Shown piece after piece: positions 9,336 to 20,059 of a stretch of 64,000 bases of DNA. The stretch covers positions 248,001-312,000 of the forward strand of contig FMBT01000331.1 of the NCBI GenBank assembly GCA_900095095.1, read 5' to 3'. Made by a program: the position numbers and the translations under genes. Under the pieces are notes generated by a model. It was not told the DNA's origin. It ran no database searches and saw nothing but the letters and a program-made list of their open reading frames with translations. Every line of letters begins with the position of its first letter. Position 1 is the first letter of the stretch. Origin of the DNA: Fragilariopsis cylindrus CCMP1102. Taxonomy: Eukaryota > Bacillariophyta > Bacillariophyceae > Bacillariales > Bacillariaceae.

Positions 9336-9490
9336 GGAATTATTACACGATAGAAGCGCCTTGAACCCCTTAAAATCTTCGTAAAATCTTCGTATCTTTA
9401 TTTTTTCCGTTCGGTAAGTTACATTTCGCATTTTGTGGTTAGATTTTACGGTAGATCCTTCTTCTACTTTTCTTCAGTCTTCTTCTTCCG
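9336..9490. repeat. MITE-related repeat, copy 2, overlapping the transporter stop codon
   Basis: Direct counterpart of 7562-7716: same ends (GGAATTATTACACGAT to CTTCTTCCG), same length and the same internal landmarks. It extends 17 bp into the 3' end of the transporter CDS on the minus strand and supplies its last few codons and stop. Confidence 0.85.
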
Positions 9491-11396
9491 TAGTTACTAC
9501 AAATAATACCGCCACTCCAATCAATATTCCACCAGTATAACCATAGGTACCTAAACGTTCTCCTAAAAGTAGATAGGCAACAATGGCAGTAAAAAATGGT
9601 TGGGTCGTATAAATCAAATTGGCAGTTACAGCTGGAACTACTGCTTGTCCGAACGATTGTGCAAAAATTGTATATGCCACAGTTATCGAACCTGTCCATA
9701 GGGTTGCTAATCCAACTGTGTACCATCCTTCTCCTCCTCCTCCTCCTCCATTGTTGTTGTTGTTGTTGTTAACGATGGCTATTGTTTCTAAATGATTATT
9801 AGAGGAAGAAGAAGAAAATAATGATGATGAGATCTGTTGTTGAAGAAGATCAATATTATGATTATTATCATTCAAGTAGGAAAGGATATTATCTCCAGAA
9901 GTTCGAGCCGTATCTATTATAATCGTGGGCAGTAGTGATAGCAGGGCCATGATATTGTGATGATTCGTATTAGAATCGAAAGAACCACCATCAAAAAGTA
10001 ATGCTATTAGAATACAACATCCAACCACAACTCCACTCCAGATAGTTTCAGTCACAGCTTTTGCTGTTGCTAATTGTAGAGGTGATAATAATTTTGCATA
10101 CGTTTCTAATCGGATACAATGGAATGTATAAGATATTGCACCCAATACGATATATCCATCCTCAATAGAAAATACCGGTACATGCTGTAATAGTTGGACG
10201 TTGTCGTTGTTGCTGCTGATATAACTGCTGCTTCCGTCGTTATTATTGTCAAGTCCAATCAACGCTACACCTGTCAGAGCGACGAAACATGCAATCCATG
10301 TTTTCAGAGAAACTGCGGTTAAAAAATTCTTATTCAATGTTGTTGTTGTTGTTGTTGTTTTCGTCGATGGCATCGTTGTTATAATACTTTTTAATATTGG
10401 AACAAATATGGTTGTCAATTGCAGTAAAAATGCAGCACGATCTGATGGAACTGTTTTCAATCCAATCACTTGTAATGAATTACCAATAAATAAATATGTA
10501 CCCAATTCAATCCCTCCTCGTATTGATAATGGTATTTTTTTCCAATTATTATTATTAGCACTAGTATTATCATTGAACGTTGTCAACATCGTCGTAGTAT
10601 CAACTTTAGTTGTAGCAGGAGGTGCTGTTGTTGTTGTTGTTGTTGTTGATGATGACGACGACGACGATGACGATGATGACGACGATGATGATGATATGGT
10701 AGTGTTGTTTGTATTCTCGTTATCATTATTTGTTACTTTGATGATTGACGATGACGATGACGATAACGATAACGATAACGATGACATTGATAAAAGTGAA
10801 CAAAGTATTAAAACTGACGTTGCCACTAAATAATATGCAAATGAAAATGCTAACGGTGGCATCTGTGGTTGATATTTATATACAAATCGAACAGCTGGTT
10901 CAAAAGTTCCCCATGCTATCGGTACAGTCATTAAGATAAACAATCCTTTGTTATAATTCTTGTTGTTGTTGTTGTTGTCGTCGTTTTTGTGAATGTTGAT
11001 GTTGCTGCTGCTGCTGCTACTACTGCTTGTGTCTTGGTCGTTTGATAAATTCAATTTCAGTATCGAGGACGAGGTCGATGTCAACCTGTTGCTGTTGTCG
11101 TCATGACGACTATTATTTGTTATTCGTCGTTGCTCCCCAAAATACCGTACATCCTTCAACAACGAGGAAGCTGTCGTTATTATGGATCTGCTGGTGTTGC
11201 CATTATATTTATTGACGTGGTGATTCTTATTGACGATGAAGGCTTCGGTGGTCGTTACCTTTATTATTGTCGTGCTCTTCGTAACGGTATGCAACAAAAG
11301 TAACAGCAGCAACAGAGCGTGTAATGTTGTTGCTACTTCTACTCGCCTTGTTAAGTCAATTCGTAGTCGTTTCATAACCAACAAGAAATACAGCAA
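9474..11396 (-). CDS. EamA/DMT-family transporter, possibly plastid-targeted
   Basis: A 640-residue member of the drug/metabolite transporter superfamily. Residues 25-35 are a leucine-rich signal segment and TTEAF (Phe53) resembles the ASAFAP-type cleavage site, so a plastid membrane is possible; the start at 11396 or the second Met eight codons in are both compatible. The EamA core is recognisable in pieces: FILMTVPIAWGTFEP, FIGNSLQVIGLKTVPSDRAAF with the usual membrane helices, a second half from about 415, and a strong last block IYTTQPFFTAIVAYLLLGERL followed by a glycine-rich helix. Three low-complexity inserts (S/T runs near 215-265, N/S and G runs near 500-550) enlarge it beyond the usual 300-400 residues. 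The final EEED-stop lies in a dispersed repeat shared with 7562-7716. Substrate unknown. Confidence 0.8.
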   Translation of the reverse strand: MLYFLLVMKRLRIDLTRRVEVATTLHALLLLLLLLHTVTKSTTIIKVTTTEAFIVNKNHHVNKYNGNTSRSIITTASSLLKDVRYFGEQRRITNNSRHDDNSNRLTSTSSSILKLNLSNDQDTSSSSSSSSNINIHKNDDNNNNNKNYNKGLFILMTVPIAWGTFEPAVRFVYKYQPQMPPLAFSFAYYLVATSVLILCSLLSMSSLSLSLSSSSSSIIKVTNNDNENTNNTTISSSSSSSSSSSSSSSSTTTTTTTAPPATTKVDTTTMLTTFNDNTSANNNNWKKIPLSIRGGIELGTYLFIGNSLQVIGLKTVPSDRAAFLLQLTTIFVPILKSIITTMPSTKTTTTTTTLNKNFLTAVSLKTWIACFVALTGVALIGLDNNNDGSSSYISSNNDNVQLLQHVPVFSIEDGYIVLGAISYTFHCIRLETYAKLLSPLQLATAKAVTETIWSGVVVGCCILIALLFDGGSFDSNTNHHNIMALLSLLPTIIIDTARTSGDNILSYLNDNNHNIDLLQQQISSSLFSSSSSNNHLETIAIVNNNNNNNGGGGGGEGWYTVGLATLWTGSITVAYTIFAQSFGQAVVPAVTANLIYTTQPFFTAIVAYLLLGERLGTYGYTGGILIGVAVLFVVTTEEED

Positions 11397-11655
11397 TGAT
11401 AGGCTTATTTAGTCAGGATCGTTAACAGAACAACAATGTACGACAGATACCGAATATCTTTCATTCTACTATTATAGAACAAGGTATGGATGATATAACA
11501 TTATATTGTAGATACAGCTTCTTGCAGAACATTCGCAAGATTCAAGATGCATAAAATGTCGTTGTCAAAAGATTTTTCAGATCTTGTCGATCTGTCTTAA
11601 ACTAAGTATATAGTGTGATAATACAGTGTAATCTAGCAGCTAAGAGCAAAGAAAC

Positions 11656-11729
11656 GCAGAGGTGGTCTAGTTGGTTATGACGCGGCTTTAACACAGCTGA
11701 GGTCGGGGGTTCGATTCCCCTCCACTGTA
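11656..11729 (+). tRNA. tRNA-Val(AAC)
   Basis: A 74-nt cloverleaf: D arm GGTCTAGTTGGTTATGAC, anticodon stem CGGCT/AGCTG with loop TTAACAC, so the anticodon AAC (11690-11692) reads GUU valine codons, and a T arm GGGGG-TTCGATT-CCCCT. There is no intron. A T5 run at 11731 fits RNA polymerase III termination. The acceptor stem GCAGAGG/CCACTGT is imperfect, with an A-A mismatch at pair 5-68 and a G-T at 1-72, so this may be a diverged copy. Confidence 0.82.
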
Positions 11730-12689
11730 CTTTTTGTTCTCTTGGATTGTAATCATAGCAAATAATTTTGTTTTATTTCTTTTTATTTCCTATTTTTTGT
11801 TCCAAGAAGAGACATGATAGTACAATAGGTAGGATGCGATGAGGAGGAGGTGTAACTTGTAAACCTATTACAGTCTAACCGATCTATTTGTCTTTCTGTT
11901 GAAACTAGCTAATAACTGCAAACAACCAACTGCTGTGAATTTGTTTTATGGAGATAGCAGCATCATCATTATTTCTTTTTTACCACCACACTATGCACTG
12001 CTCTAGGAGACTAATGAAGAGAGTAAAAAAAGAGAGGCTATTAATTAAGGTGGTAATAATCCTGATCGATACTAGAATTGTCTGATGACTGTCTTTTTAT
12101 AAGATCAATCACTAACTAGTAGCTTTGTTCCCTCATAGAGAAGTGTGCACAGGACACTCCTTGATAATACTTTATCTTTTCTGGCTGTTAAATATTGATG
12201 GAGGTTTATCTGTTACCAACCATTTACATTTTCTCATAAACCTGTATGCTAACACTTGACTAAATCTCTCAACTTTAGTATACCATTCTATTGAGGGTTC
12301 AGCATGCATTGTTGAGTTTCCTTTTAATTCTCACCATGTTACCACATAGATCCTTGAATTCAGCTTTGAATTCAACCACTTGACAGTGTTGCTGTTGCTG
12401 TTGTTGCTGGTGCTATGTTGGTGCTTTACTGATGATATGCTGTTGCGCCAAACCCAATCTCCTCCTTCTATATTGGGTATCTTGCTAGCCAAAGGTTGTC
12501 AAGAGCAGAACTTCTTGACACCTATGCTGTTTGAGATCCATATTATATTACACTGCGTGCATTCATTTCATCACAGAGGTGACAATGGTATATGGTATAA
12601 CCTAGGAATATATACTACTAGATATCCTAGGAATCTATACTACTAGCTATAATAGGGTAGATTGCGTGATGTAAGGCTGACTAAAATAA
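11730..12689. other. Intergenic, no gene seen
   Basis: Nothing supportable beyond the T-rich tract after the tRNA. Short open frames near 12380-12646 are dominated by CTG repeats. The 5' part of the retroelement that follows may start in here, but no boundary is visible. Confidence 0.4.
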
Positions 12690-13047
12690 TTGTGCCTATA
12701 TCTTAGATATAGTGAGCAAATCCTGTCCCTGACTCAATATTATCCAGTCCTGGTACATGGTATATGCAAGATGACATCATCCATGATGAATTATGATATG
12801 CCATCCAACTTCATCATGAAAAGTAGGGAGGAGGATGAGATGAGAAGTCATAACATCAAAATAGGAGTAGACAGTGAGACATTTGATTTTGTACTGTATG
12901 GCAACAGAAACAGACTGCCAGATTATGCAGTCCCAGTTGATGTCTTTGCTGCGATGGATGGATGGAGGATTTTTTTCTATCAGGCTAGCTATCAATACAG
13001 GTGGAGTTAAATAGAAGGCAACACCAACAAACTTTCTTCTTGTCCTC

Positions 13048-14144
13048 TTGCAACAACCTGAACACATATCACAGTACTACAAACAGATAGATTATTTCTA
13101 CACAGTACCAATTCAAATATATGAACAGTTGAAGACTACAGGAAAAATTCCTACTGCCACAGACGGAGGTGCCATACCATTCAAAGGATCTCTGGGTTTT
13201 GTTTTAGCAGATGCAGAAGGAACAATATCACTAACTTGTTATGGACAGCCAGCCCAACATACTCCACTCTCATTCAGGTTGGAAATATGTGCATTTCTTG
13301 TTGCAGTAAGGCTAATTACGAAGTTGATAATAATACAGTACTACGATGATATTCTTTCATGCACTGAGAAAGCACAAGGGGAATTCCAGTTTTACACAGA
13401 CAGCCTGAGCATGTCGAAGAAACTAGAAGCATACAGCAAGTATCCAACAGCGCCATTAAAGACAGTTCTTCAATCGGAATGGGATGTTTTGTCAGCACTA
13501 CATAGGGCGCTTGAATGGTTCCCAACATACCCGAAAATCAGCTGGGTCAAGAGTCACCAGGATGACAAGGTCTATGATAAAACAGAAATGCCATTAGATG
13601 CATATCTGCATTCTGAGGCAGATGAACCAGCTACAATAGGCTTGAAGAGATTGAAAGAAAAGCCAAAAGACCGCACCGATCTGGACACAGTCGTACATTA
13701 TCATCTGAAGGAGAGAACTATAACAAGGGATCTCAAGCAGTCAATCAGGGAGATATTATCAGTACCGCCGCTAAAGAAGTACTACTTTGACAAGTTTGGG
13801 TGGAGTGACACCATTTTTGACACAGTGGATTGGGACATCTTCAGGCCGGTGTATAGAAAGTACATCGTGAAGAATGGAATACAATGGATGCACAAATTTT
13901 GCAGTGGCAAACTGCCAACAGGGAAGAGGGTGCAACAACAAGATCATTATCATGACAAGAGGTGTGTGCCTCATGCTGGCACACAGTAGAGGACAACAAT
14001 CACTTGTTTATTTGTGGAAAAAGGAAGACACATAGAAGAAGTATCATCAATCAGATAAAGACACTAAGGAAGACAGTAGATGAGAACTTATGTGACACCT
14101 ACTGCAGGAGGGGATCATGGCCTTCTTTCTGGGAGAGTGCATGA
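13048..14144 (+). pseudogene. RNase H-like domain with frameshifted zinc-binding tail
   Basis: The 313-residue frame starting at 13048 carries the four acidic landmarks of RNase H in order: Asp in ATDGGA, Glu in RLEIC, Asp in YTDSLS and Asp in HSEADEPA, with a SWVKSHQDD segment before the last. It stops at 13987. The next frame at 13962 overlaps it and continues with a C-x2-C-x3-H...H-x3-C stretch (CASCWHTVEDNNHLFICG), like the Cys/His tails found after RNase H or reverse transcriptase domains. A single-base shift near 13960 would connect them, and a TAG lies in frame just upstream near 13010. The domain residues are intact, so the break may be recent. Confidence 0.65.
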
Positions 14145-14398
14145 CCAATACAATGCTAAGAATACGAGGACAGAAAGATATGGGAAGATATCACCTCTTG
14201 ATAGACAGACAATTACTGATAGGTTGAGACAATCTCCTCAGGGGAAAATTCACCAAGCAATGGAAGATACAACAGCAAGCATACAAGACTAGGGTACGCT
14301 TAAAGGATCCAAGGAGAAATGCAAGGAAACAAAGAAAGAAGAAAAGGGATGAGGATAGGAACAAAAACAAACAGAAAAACAAAACAGATGCATTCCAT

Positions 14399-14953
14399 TT
14401 GTTTTTCCAGGCCATAGTACTATTTGTAAAAGAAATATGGAAAGACAGGTGCATCGATAGAAATACCCTGGTAGTAGGAGGGAGGATAGTAGCAGAATAT
14501 GACTCACTCACAAAGAAAGTTACACACCTGTATACATTGAGAGAAATGGTAATAATACTACCAGAGGATGAACTCAAGATCTTTAATGAAACACTGGAAG
14601 TAAGACTGGAGGCAACAAATCAGCAACAAAAGAAATGGCTAATTTTGTGGCGACCGGTCATAGATCATAGCATGAAGAAGGTCAAAGAGATGGCGCAAAC
14701 AAGAAGCATGCCAATTTGGAGGCATTATACGGCTGATAAACCGGCAAAGACAAAAGTAACCAGGCATGTAACCACAAGGAAACATGCTCTCCCACGAAGA
14801 ATGCTGAACAACCCATTAACTAATGTATTCTCCAGAACCAAAACAAGCAGGTCAACCAGTAAGGCACCACCCATAATACAGAAGAAAACTAAGATGACCA
14901 ACATCCTCACCAATGATGTTTACAACATTGGGGAAGAAGAGATCAACAAGTAG
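14399..14953 (+). pseudogene. C-terminal basic segment of the same retroelement
   Basis: A 184-residue frame with a helical first half (EIWKDRCIDRN, ITLREMV-like segments) and a very basic second half rich in T, R and K. It follows the RNase H/zinc frames at the expected spacing and has the same codon flavour, so I read it as the element's C-terminus rather than as a host gene. No motif identifies its function. Confidence 0.4.
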
Positions 14954-15684
14954 AGTACAACCGGTCCTGGAAGTGGTGAATCAGCGTATTGATGATAGAT
15001 TTGTTGATGTTTCCACTCAAGAGTGTACTATTATTATAGATTCATCATAGGCGGGTCGACTGTTGACTTACTAGTCTTTCTAAGACGGTGAGGAGCAGCA
15101 CGGCAGCTTTTAAATAACAAGTTATGTACATACATTGCACTTTGTACAATGTGTTGCTTGCTAGCTTTGTTGCTATACATTACATGTTAGCTAACACTAA
15201 ATTCTATATCTATTGTTCTAGCTAGCTAGCTAGCAAGCTACAGTATGTAGTAGCAGCTAGTAGTAGTGTGTTTATAGTGTTTAGCAAGCAATATTTTATT
15301 CATTCACCATTGCATCGTCTGCGCTCTTTGATTTTTTGGTGTCATTTCATTGGTCCACAAAAAGCATTGCGAACAACTACGAGGACGCTCAGTCCGCGCG
15401 CATCGTACTGTGTATCCATTCAATCTGAATCCCACGCTGCATGCGCGCGCATAAAGAAATCATTATTTTAGAACCAACAAACAACGACATAATCTACGTA
15501 CAAATCTACGTACAAAATTCTCACACGCATAATAACAGAGATACCGTTATGACAGCACAGCCCAGCGCAAGAAGAGCTTAGCTAACTGTACATATCTCTC
15601 TCTCTCCCAAAAAAAGGTTATTGTGTTTGCCCATATGGCGGACACAGACAACGAGAACAGATTAGAGTAAAGCAATATAATAGA
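14954..15684. other. Intergenic, no gene seen
   Basis: Contains GCTA-repeat palindromes near 15221-15240 and the 5' region of the kinase gene with a CT-rich stretch at 15595-15608. Nothing else can be supported. Confidence 0.45.
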
Positions 15685-18600
15685 ATGTCTTCTATCGGAC
15701 GGCGACGACCCGAAGGAGGAGGGTCATCTTCCGCCGCCGCAGCTGGCGTTTCATCACCGTTCGAACGTGATCCATCATCATCTTCCCGTCATTATCAGCA
15801 GCAACAACAACAACACCAACAGCAAAACCGTCATTATCATCAGCAGCAGCAGCAACGGTCTCAACATCATCAACAACAACAGCAAGATCATCCTCCTCTT
15901 GTTGTACGGTATCAAAATGACAATCACAATAACGCGAATAACGGTAACTATGACAACACCAACAACCAGAGTAATAATAATCCTGCTGCTGCTGCTGCTG
16001 TTGTTGAATCTTCTTCTCGTTTGTTGTCATCGCCCGTTCGTCCACGTCGTCGTAATTGGTCTGATATGACACGTACAATATATCATTATGAACGAATTGA
16101 ACAAATTGGTGAGGGTACCTATGGACAAGTATATAGAGCACGCTGTAAGGATACCAATGAAATTGTTGCATTGAAAAAAATACGTGTCCATCATGGTATA
16201 CATTGGGGTATACCACCCACTGTGATACGTGAAATTAAAATCTTAAAAAGATTAGTACATCCAAATCTTGTTCGCATGGATGAGGTTGTTAGTTCCAAAG
16301 GTGTGGAATATTTGGATACCGATGATTATCATAAAGGATCTGATCGGAATCGTAGTAGTTCCAAAAACAACAGTACTAGCAATAAACAACAACAACAGCG
16401 CAGCAGCAATAAAGGTGGACAGGGGGAGGACAATGACGATGACGGTAAATCTAGTAGTACTAATAAAAATACTCAAATTCAAATAACAGATACAAGTATA
16501 GAAGATGCACGTGAGGCATATAAAGGGAATTTATTTCTTGTCTTGGAATATGTACCACATGATTTAACCGGCTTATTGGATATTGCCTATAAATTTAATG
16601 AAATTGAAATTAAATGTATCTTCCAACAATTGTTGGAGGCACTTGCTTATATGCATCATGAAAAGTATATCCATCGTGATATTAAATCATCGAACATACT
16701 GATAGATCGAAATTTTCGTTTAAAGCTGGCTGATTTTGGATTGGCACGTTCTATTGAACCACCATTATTAGATAAATTACATGAGTACGTATCCCCCCCC
16801 AAAAAAACCTTTTTACCTTTCGAAATTCTCTCTTCTATTGTACTATTATTTATACTTGATATACACTACCTACGTAGATATATTATTTTGTAAAATTTAA
16901 CTACTACGGTAGAATGGTAGAATGAATCATTCATTTTGTGTCTCTCCTCGCCACATTTTCTTTTTTTCATTATGAAATAAATCTTTTTTATTTCTATCGT
17001 TTCTTTTCTTCTCGTATGCTTTGACCCATTGGTTTTTTCTTATCTACCATTCATCCATCCATCCATCATTCGTCACTCACTCACCTTATTGTATCTCCCT
17101 TTTCTTCTCTTTTCCACTTTTGCTTCTCCTTTTTTCTTTCTGTCTTTCTGTCTTCCTTCCTTCCTTCCTACTCCGACACCCACCCACCCACATCCATCCA
17201 TCCATCCATCCATCCATCCATCCATCCATTGGCCGTCATCATTCGCCATGGCATCTCACATCTGCCATCAAACAACGCAACATAAAAACAAACCACAGTC
17301 GGGGTAATTCACAAGAATTTACAAACAAAGTGATTACATTATGGTATCGTCCACCGGAATTATTATTAGGTGCAACTAAATATGGTACAGCTGTTGATAT
17401 ATGGAGTGCGGGTTGTATATTAGCTGAATTAGTGTTGGGACGACCATTATTTACAGGAAAATCAGAAATGGAACAATTACAATTAATCTTTGATATGGTC
17501 GGTACACCAACAAAATCATCCTGGCCAGGAATTAAGGAATTAAAGCTGTTGCGTACAGGAGATGTTACTATTGATGGTGACAATGAACGAAAACGTCCAA
17601 AACTGCGTGAACGGTACAGTCAAAAAATGAATGCAATTGCACCAGGGTCAATTAATTTAATTGAAAAATTATTAGAATTAGATCCATCGAAACGTTTAAG
17701 TGCATCCCGGGCATTAAATCATCGTTATTTTTTGTCAGAACCGAAAGCACCTGATCAGCCCGAACAATTAGGATATGAAATGGATCTTGCAGTGGATGGT
17801 AGTTTTCATGAATTCCAAACAAAGAAAAAACGAAAAGAAGCAAAAATAGAAGCAGATAAAATTAAACAGGCTGCATTAGATGGTGGACATTCCTCGAAAC
17901 AAGCCCAGGAAGAATATGATGCTGTCTATAGAGGGATTATGGAACAGGTTGCACGTGAAGGTCTTAATTATAATAGTACAACAACAACCAATACCAGTAC
18001 CAATACTGGTGAGGATGCTGTTGGTGGTGCTGCTGCTGCTAATACTGCTGCTGCTGCTGATATTGATGATAAGAAGAAACAAGAACGACGTGATCGTGAT
18101 CGTGATCGTAGTAAACTACGTCGTTCTAGTAAGTCGGAAGGAGATAAAGACAAGCGACGAAGTAGTGTTAGTAAGTCAGAGAAAGAACGTCATCGTACAA
18201 GTACTGGCACTGATATTCGAGAATCGTCTTCGTCTCATCGAAATAAAGATAAAAAGGATCGTAGCGAGAGCAGCAAGAAAAAGAAGAAAGATCGAGATGC
18301 AGCAGATACCGCAGATAATGATACAGTCGCAACCGGTACAAGTCGTAGTAGTCGACGAGAAAGAGATCATCACGATCGTGGTAGTAGTACAAAGGAACGC
18401 TCTCGTTCTCGTCGAGGATCTGAGTCGGATGAAAAAAGAAAAAAGAGACGCAAAGATTCTTTTTCCAGTGATAAGGATCATCATCGAGATAAAGATAAAG
18501 AACGCCACCATCGTGATCGTGATCATCATCATCGAAAATCTTCGGTGAATGAAGATAAAAAGAGTGACGGTGATGATGGTGGTGGTGGCGGCGGCAATGG

Positions 18601-19789
18601 CAACGACGACAGGATCATCAAAGATGAGATTCCATCCAAAGAGAGTAGTAGTGTCAACGAAGCAATCAGAGAAGACAAAGTTTCCAACGAAGACTTGGTC
18701 ACTAACAGTGCAAATATCCCCGAAAAAGAATTGGCAACGAAAGGTCGGGGTAACGATGGCGTCGATGTTGAGATACAGCAAGACACAACCGGAACGGCAC
18801 TTTCAAAATCAACAGCAACGTCTAATAAGGACCAACAATCTAATAATAGTGTTGATAACGAAAAAGTCAAGGTCAAAGATAAGATTGACGAAAAGGAGGA
18901 AACTTCGTTGAAAGGTGACGGCGATAACAACAAAGTGGACGGGGATACCACCGGCGGTGGTGCCGAAAATAAGAACAAGTCCATTGTTGATAAAACTAAA
19001 GTCGAAGAAGAAATGATAAAAGAAGATAAGATTAAGAAGTCTGACAATTCATCATCGCGCGGCAGGGATAAAAAACGGAGCGATCGTTCTAGTAGGGATA
19101 AAGATCGATCTCGAGATCATCATCATCGGAAACGTTCCTCTTCTACCAGAGATGACGATGACCGTGACCGTGATAAGGATCGTTCCTCATCGAAACGGAA
19201 TAGCAAGAAAAGGAAGAGTCACAGGTCTCGTTCTCGTTCTCCTGAACGAAGGGATAGAGAACATCCTTCGCGACATGAAAGAGAACGAGAACGACCACGT
19301 TATAATCCCCATTATAACGACAATGATGATGATCATCGTAGAGATAATAGGGATAGGGATAGAAACAACCGATACGAACAACATCCCAATCATTATCCTC
19401 ATCATGATGATTGGATGGGACCGAATGATCACCCCGGCATGGGTATGGATATGGGCGGTCCTCGTGGTGGTGGTCCTCCGCCTCCACATATGATGCATAG
19501 AGGGGGTGACTTCGGTGGTCCAAACGGTCCCCGACATCGTGACGAACCACCTTCTGGTCCTGGAGGACGAAGAGGAGATTTTAATCCATACGGTCCCGGT
19601 CCTGGTGATAGAGGAGGCCCTCATCGTGGTGGTGGCGGTGGTAATAGAGGTCCTATCGGCGGCGGCGGTGGTGGTAGAGGTCCTGTCGGATCTTATGGAC
19701 CTCCTGGTCATGGCAGTCGTGACAATAGAGGTGGCGGTGGTGGCGGCGGTGGTGGTGGAAATCGACGAGACCGAGGAGGTAGACGCTAA
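15685..19789 (+). CDS. CDK9/CDK12-like cyclin-dependent kinase with RS- and RGG-rich tail
   Basis: Two exons, 15685-16784 and 17299-19789, joined in phase 2 across a 514-nt intron (GTACGT...CACAG), giving 1196 residues. After a Q/N/S-rich head, the kinase domain shows GEGTYGQVY (from G142), VALKKI (K164), the cyclin-contact helix PPTVIRE (a variant of PITAIRE/PSTAIRE), HRDIKSSN (D332), DFGLA (D350), the T-loop [14 protein letters not shown] with Thr375 at the CDK9-type activating position, and [11 protein letters not shown]. About 60 low-complexity residues are inserted between the alphaC region and [12 protein letters not shown]. The tail is a long RS/RD-rich region followed by glycine-rich RGG repeats, as in splicing-linked CDKs; CDK12 carries its RS region before the kinase, so the order here differs. 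Expected role: phosphorylation of the RNA polymerase II C-terminal domain in the nucleus with a cyclin T/K-type partner. Confidence 0.9.
17188..17229. repeat. (CATC)n tract in the kinase intron
   Basis: CCCACCCACCCACATCC runs into about ten CATC units. It accounts for part of the unusual length of this intron. Confidence 0.85.
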
Positions 19790-20059
19790 CGTTGAATAGG
19801 ATCTTACCTATGTAGAAGAAATAAGACACAGAAAAATAAAATGACCAATGATATGATACGAACGAACGAATTCGATAATAATTGATTTAAGTGAATAATA
19901 AATAATAAAGAACATTAAAAGGTACAATTGTTTGTTGTCTCTTCTGTTGAAAAAACGTTTTTATTTTTGAGATAATTCTTTCTGTTTTACTAGAAAAGGT
20001 GTACAATTTTATGTAGGACTATATTTAAATTTCAATTCATTTGTTTAATTGATTGGTTA

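Larger units (their letters stand above)
12690..14953 (+). mobile_element. Degenerate retroelement remnant (RNase H region and 3' part)
   Basis: Three or more frames on the plus strand read as one broken polyprotein: 12690-13010, an RNase H part 13048-13989, a zinc-binding stretch 13962-14144 and a basic C-terminal part 14399-14953. A frame change in a T run near 12967 and a TAG near 13010 separate the first two. No reverse transcriptase core, long terminal repeat or target-site duplication could be recognised, so the 5' boundary and the element class are open. Comparable RNase H-bearing repeats are common in diatom genomes; the assignment to a retroelement rests on the RNase H plus cysteine/histidine tail. 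Confidence 0.6.

Noticed and set aside
10246-10833. 195-codon plus-strand frame
   Set aside because: Antisense shadow of the transporter; its V and D runs are the complement of the transporter's N, T and S repeats.
12380-12646. 88-codon frame upstream of the retroelement
   Set aside because: Leucine run from a CTG-type repeat, no family resemblance.
15221-15240. GCTAGC palindromes as a regulatory site
   Set aside because: Simple-sequence repeats also seen at 35557; no gene-specific context.
18529-19047. 172-codon and neighbouring minus-strand frames over the kinase tail
   Set aside because: Antisense to RS-rich repeats of the kinase gene; composition is a by-product of the sense codons.
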